From the NCBI GenBank assembly GCA_026390115.1, contig JAPLGO010000003.1, positions 62,001 through 126,000 on the forward strand: DNA of 64,000 nt, given 5' to 3'. The stretch is from Campylobacterales bacterium (GTDB lineage Bacteria; Campylobacterota; Campylobacteria; Campylobacterales; Sulfurimonadaceae). A program made the position numbers and the translations under genes. The notes beneath the pieces were generated by a model. It did no database searches and had not been told where the DNA came from. It was given only the letters and a program-made list of their open reading frames with translations. Shown here in pieces: positions 63,057 through 64,000 of the stretch (positions are counted from its first letter, which is position 1; every line of letters starts with the position of its first letter).

Positions 63057-64000
63057 GTGCTAGTTTACATAGATATAAGTGAATTCATAAAATCTCGTGC
63101 ACTCACAGGTATCCAAAGAGTTCAAAAAGAGTATATTCAAAAAGCAATTCTCAATGCAGAGCCATTAAGAATATTAAATTTCAATCCGGCAATCAACTCT
63201 TTTGAACTTATACCGAATGATGAGGTATTAGAATTTTTTAAAGATATAAAAAATTATCAACTGAAGCAGTATGAACCATTGGATATTTTTGCCCAGCATC
63301 AAGAAGATAAAATCTTTTTTGATATGGATTCGGTATGGAATGCAACACCCAAAAGAAGGATTCTCTATCCCAAGTTAAAAGAGAGTGATTTTCAAATATT
63401 TAATTTTATTTACGACTTCATACCCTTTCTCTTTCCAGAATACTCTCATGCTAAATCTGCTAGAAATTTTCCATCATTTTTGAGTGCTGTTTATGAGTGT
63501 AGCGACCTTGTCTTTTTTGATTCGCACTCTGCAAGAAAAGATTTTTTTACCTTAAAAAATGAGTTAAAAATAGATAAAGTCTATCCTACAGAAGTGATAC
63601 CGCTAGGCTCAGATTTTACGAAGGTAAACACACCAAAACCGCAAGAGTTTGAAGCGCTCTTAAACTCAAAATATATTCTTTTCGTAGGAACACTGGAGCC
63701 AAGAAAAAACCAGCAAAAAGTTTTGGAAGCGTTTGAGCTTTTAGTTCAAAAATATGAAGATTTAAACCTTGTTCTCATAGGTAAACAGGGGTGGAAAGTA
63801 GATGATTTTGCACAAATATTGGCAGCTCACCCCTTAAAAAATAAAAAACTTTTTTGGCTGCAAACAATAGATGACAATACTCTGAACCATTTTTATGAAA
63901 ATGCCTTTATTGTTACCTATCTTTCCCAATATGAAGGGTACGGACTTCCGATAGCCGAATCACTCAACTTTGGAAATATAACCATTGCTTCAAAAAACAG
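63057..64000 (+). CDS. glycosyltransferase, 3' end outside window
   Basis: Open from GTG 63057 to the window edge (314 codons). The N-terminus SRALTGIQRVQKEYIQKA parallels the transferase at 55481. FIYDFIPFLFPEYSH, SDLVFFDSHSARKDFF, ILFVGTLEPRKNQQKVLEAF and YEGYGLPIAESLNFG are GT4 features with the E-x7-E donor site. Five bases after the triple transferase, so part of the same operon. Probably a second mannosyltransferase. Confidence 0.82.
   Translation, partial: MLVYIDISEFIKSRALTGIQRVQKEYIQKAILNAEPLRILNFNPAINSFELIPNDEVLEFFKDIKNYQLKQYEPLDIFAQHQEDKIFFDMDSVWNATPKRRILYPKLKESDFQIFNFIYDFIPFLFPEYSHAKSARNFPSFLSAVYECSDLVFFDSHSARKDFFTLKNELKIDKVYPTEVIPLGSDFTKVNTPKPQEFEALLNSKYILFVGTLEPRKNQQKVLEAFELLVQKYEDLNLVLIGKQGWKVDDFAQILAAHPLKNKKLFWLQTIDDNTLNHFYENAFIVTYLSQYEGYGLPIAESLNFGNITIASKN

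Noticed and set aside
53331-64000. Capsule (KpsMT) locus instead of O-antigen type
   Set aside because: The ATPase has the long C-terminal extension of Wzt, and no kpsC, kpsS, kpsE or kpsD-like gene is seen; a capsule cannot be fully excluded because the operon runs off the window.

Overview
The window reads as a stretch of chromosome from a member of the Campylobacterota, most like Sulfurimonas or a close relative. The evidence is the low G+C, the 49-residue cysteine-free L32, an HP0268-type nuclease gene beside miaB, the AHQWRQPLN histidine-kinase box, and three gene blocks that, as I remember it, follow the Campylobacter jejuni order: ahpC/fdxA-ndk-yceD-rpmF-plsX-fabH, rsfS-nadD/gap-pgk-tpiA-fabI, and nusA/HP0268-like-miaB-DUF374. 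The species is inferred from protein features, not from a search. I saw no rRNA, tRNA, CRISPR array, phage or insertion sequence.

Layout. 1-7.3 kb: the end of a PAS histidine kinase, peroxiredoxin, S-adenosylmethionine synthetase, ferredoxin, and the ndk-yceD-rpmF-plsX-fabH cluster. 7.4-13.6 kb: a DEAD-box helicase with a glycine/serine/arginine tail, a hemerythrin-NIT-GGDEF sensor, RmuC and a phosphatidylserine-synthase-like enzyme. 13.7-29.3 kb is a metal-handling region. It holds a CusA-type RND efflux operon, an OprB-like porin behind a strong promoter with a Fur-box-like operator, a second RND operon of the divalent-cation (CzcA) type on the other strand, and feoAB. 29.4-33.3 kb: an EF-hand protein that also carries a CxxCH motif, an OmpR-type response regulator with its kinase, and an MltF-like transglycosylase. 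33.4-39.8 kb: rsfS, nadD, the gap-pgk-tpiA-fabI operon and a porin, flanked by two copies of one intergenic repeat in opposite orientation. 40-50 kb: a lone peptide-ABC permease that may be leaderless, nusA, the HP0268-miaB-DUF374 set, a Xer recombinase joined to a PilM/PilN/PilO-like trio, tilS and rimO. 50-53.3 kb: a Cache-HAMP-GGDEF protein and a BaiN-like flavoprotein.

53.3-64 kb is a cell-surface polysaccharide operon, nearly all with overlapping or abutting genes: manC, wzm, a glycosyltransferase, wzt with a C-terminal extension, a methyltransferase carrying five tandem 20-residue repeats, a 1120-residue triple glycosyltransferase, and another glycosyltransferase running off the window. 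The order closely resembles ABC-transporter-dependent O-antigen loci of the E. coli O9a type. There the methyltransferase WbdD caps the chain, sets its length through a coiled coil, and the cap is read by Wzt. The repeat-bearing methyltransferase here is the best candidate for an undescribed variant of that ruler.

A second thread is a family of intergenic palindromes. Four copies share a core of GRACnnGTYC and a CGTA-like right flank, while their outer arms differ in sequence but still pair.
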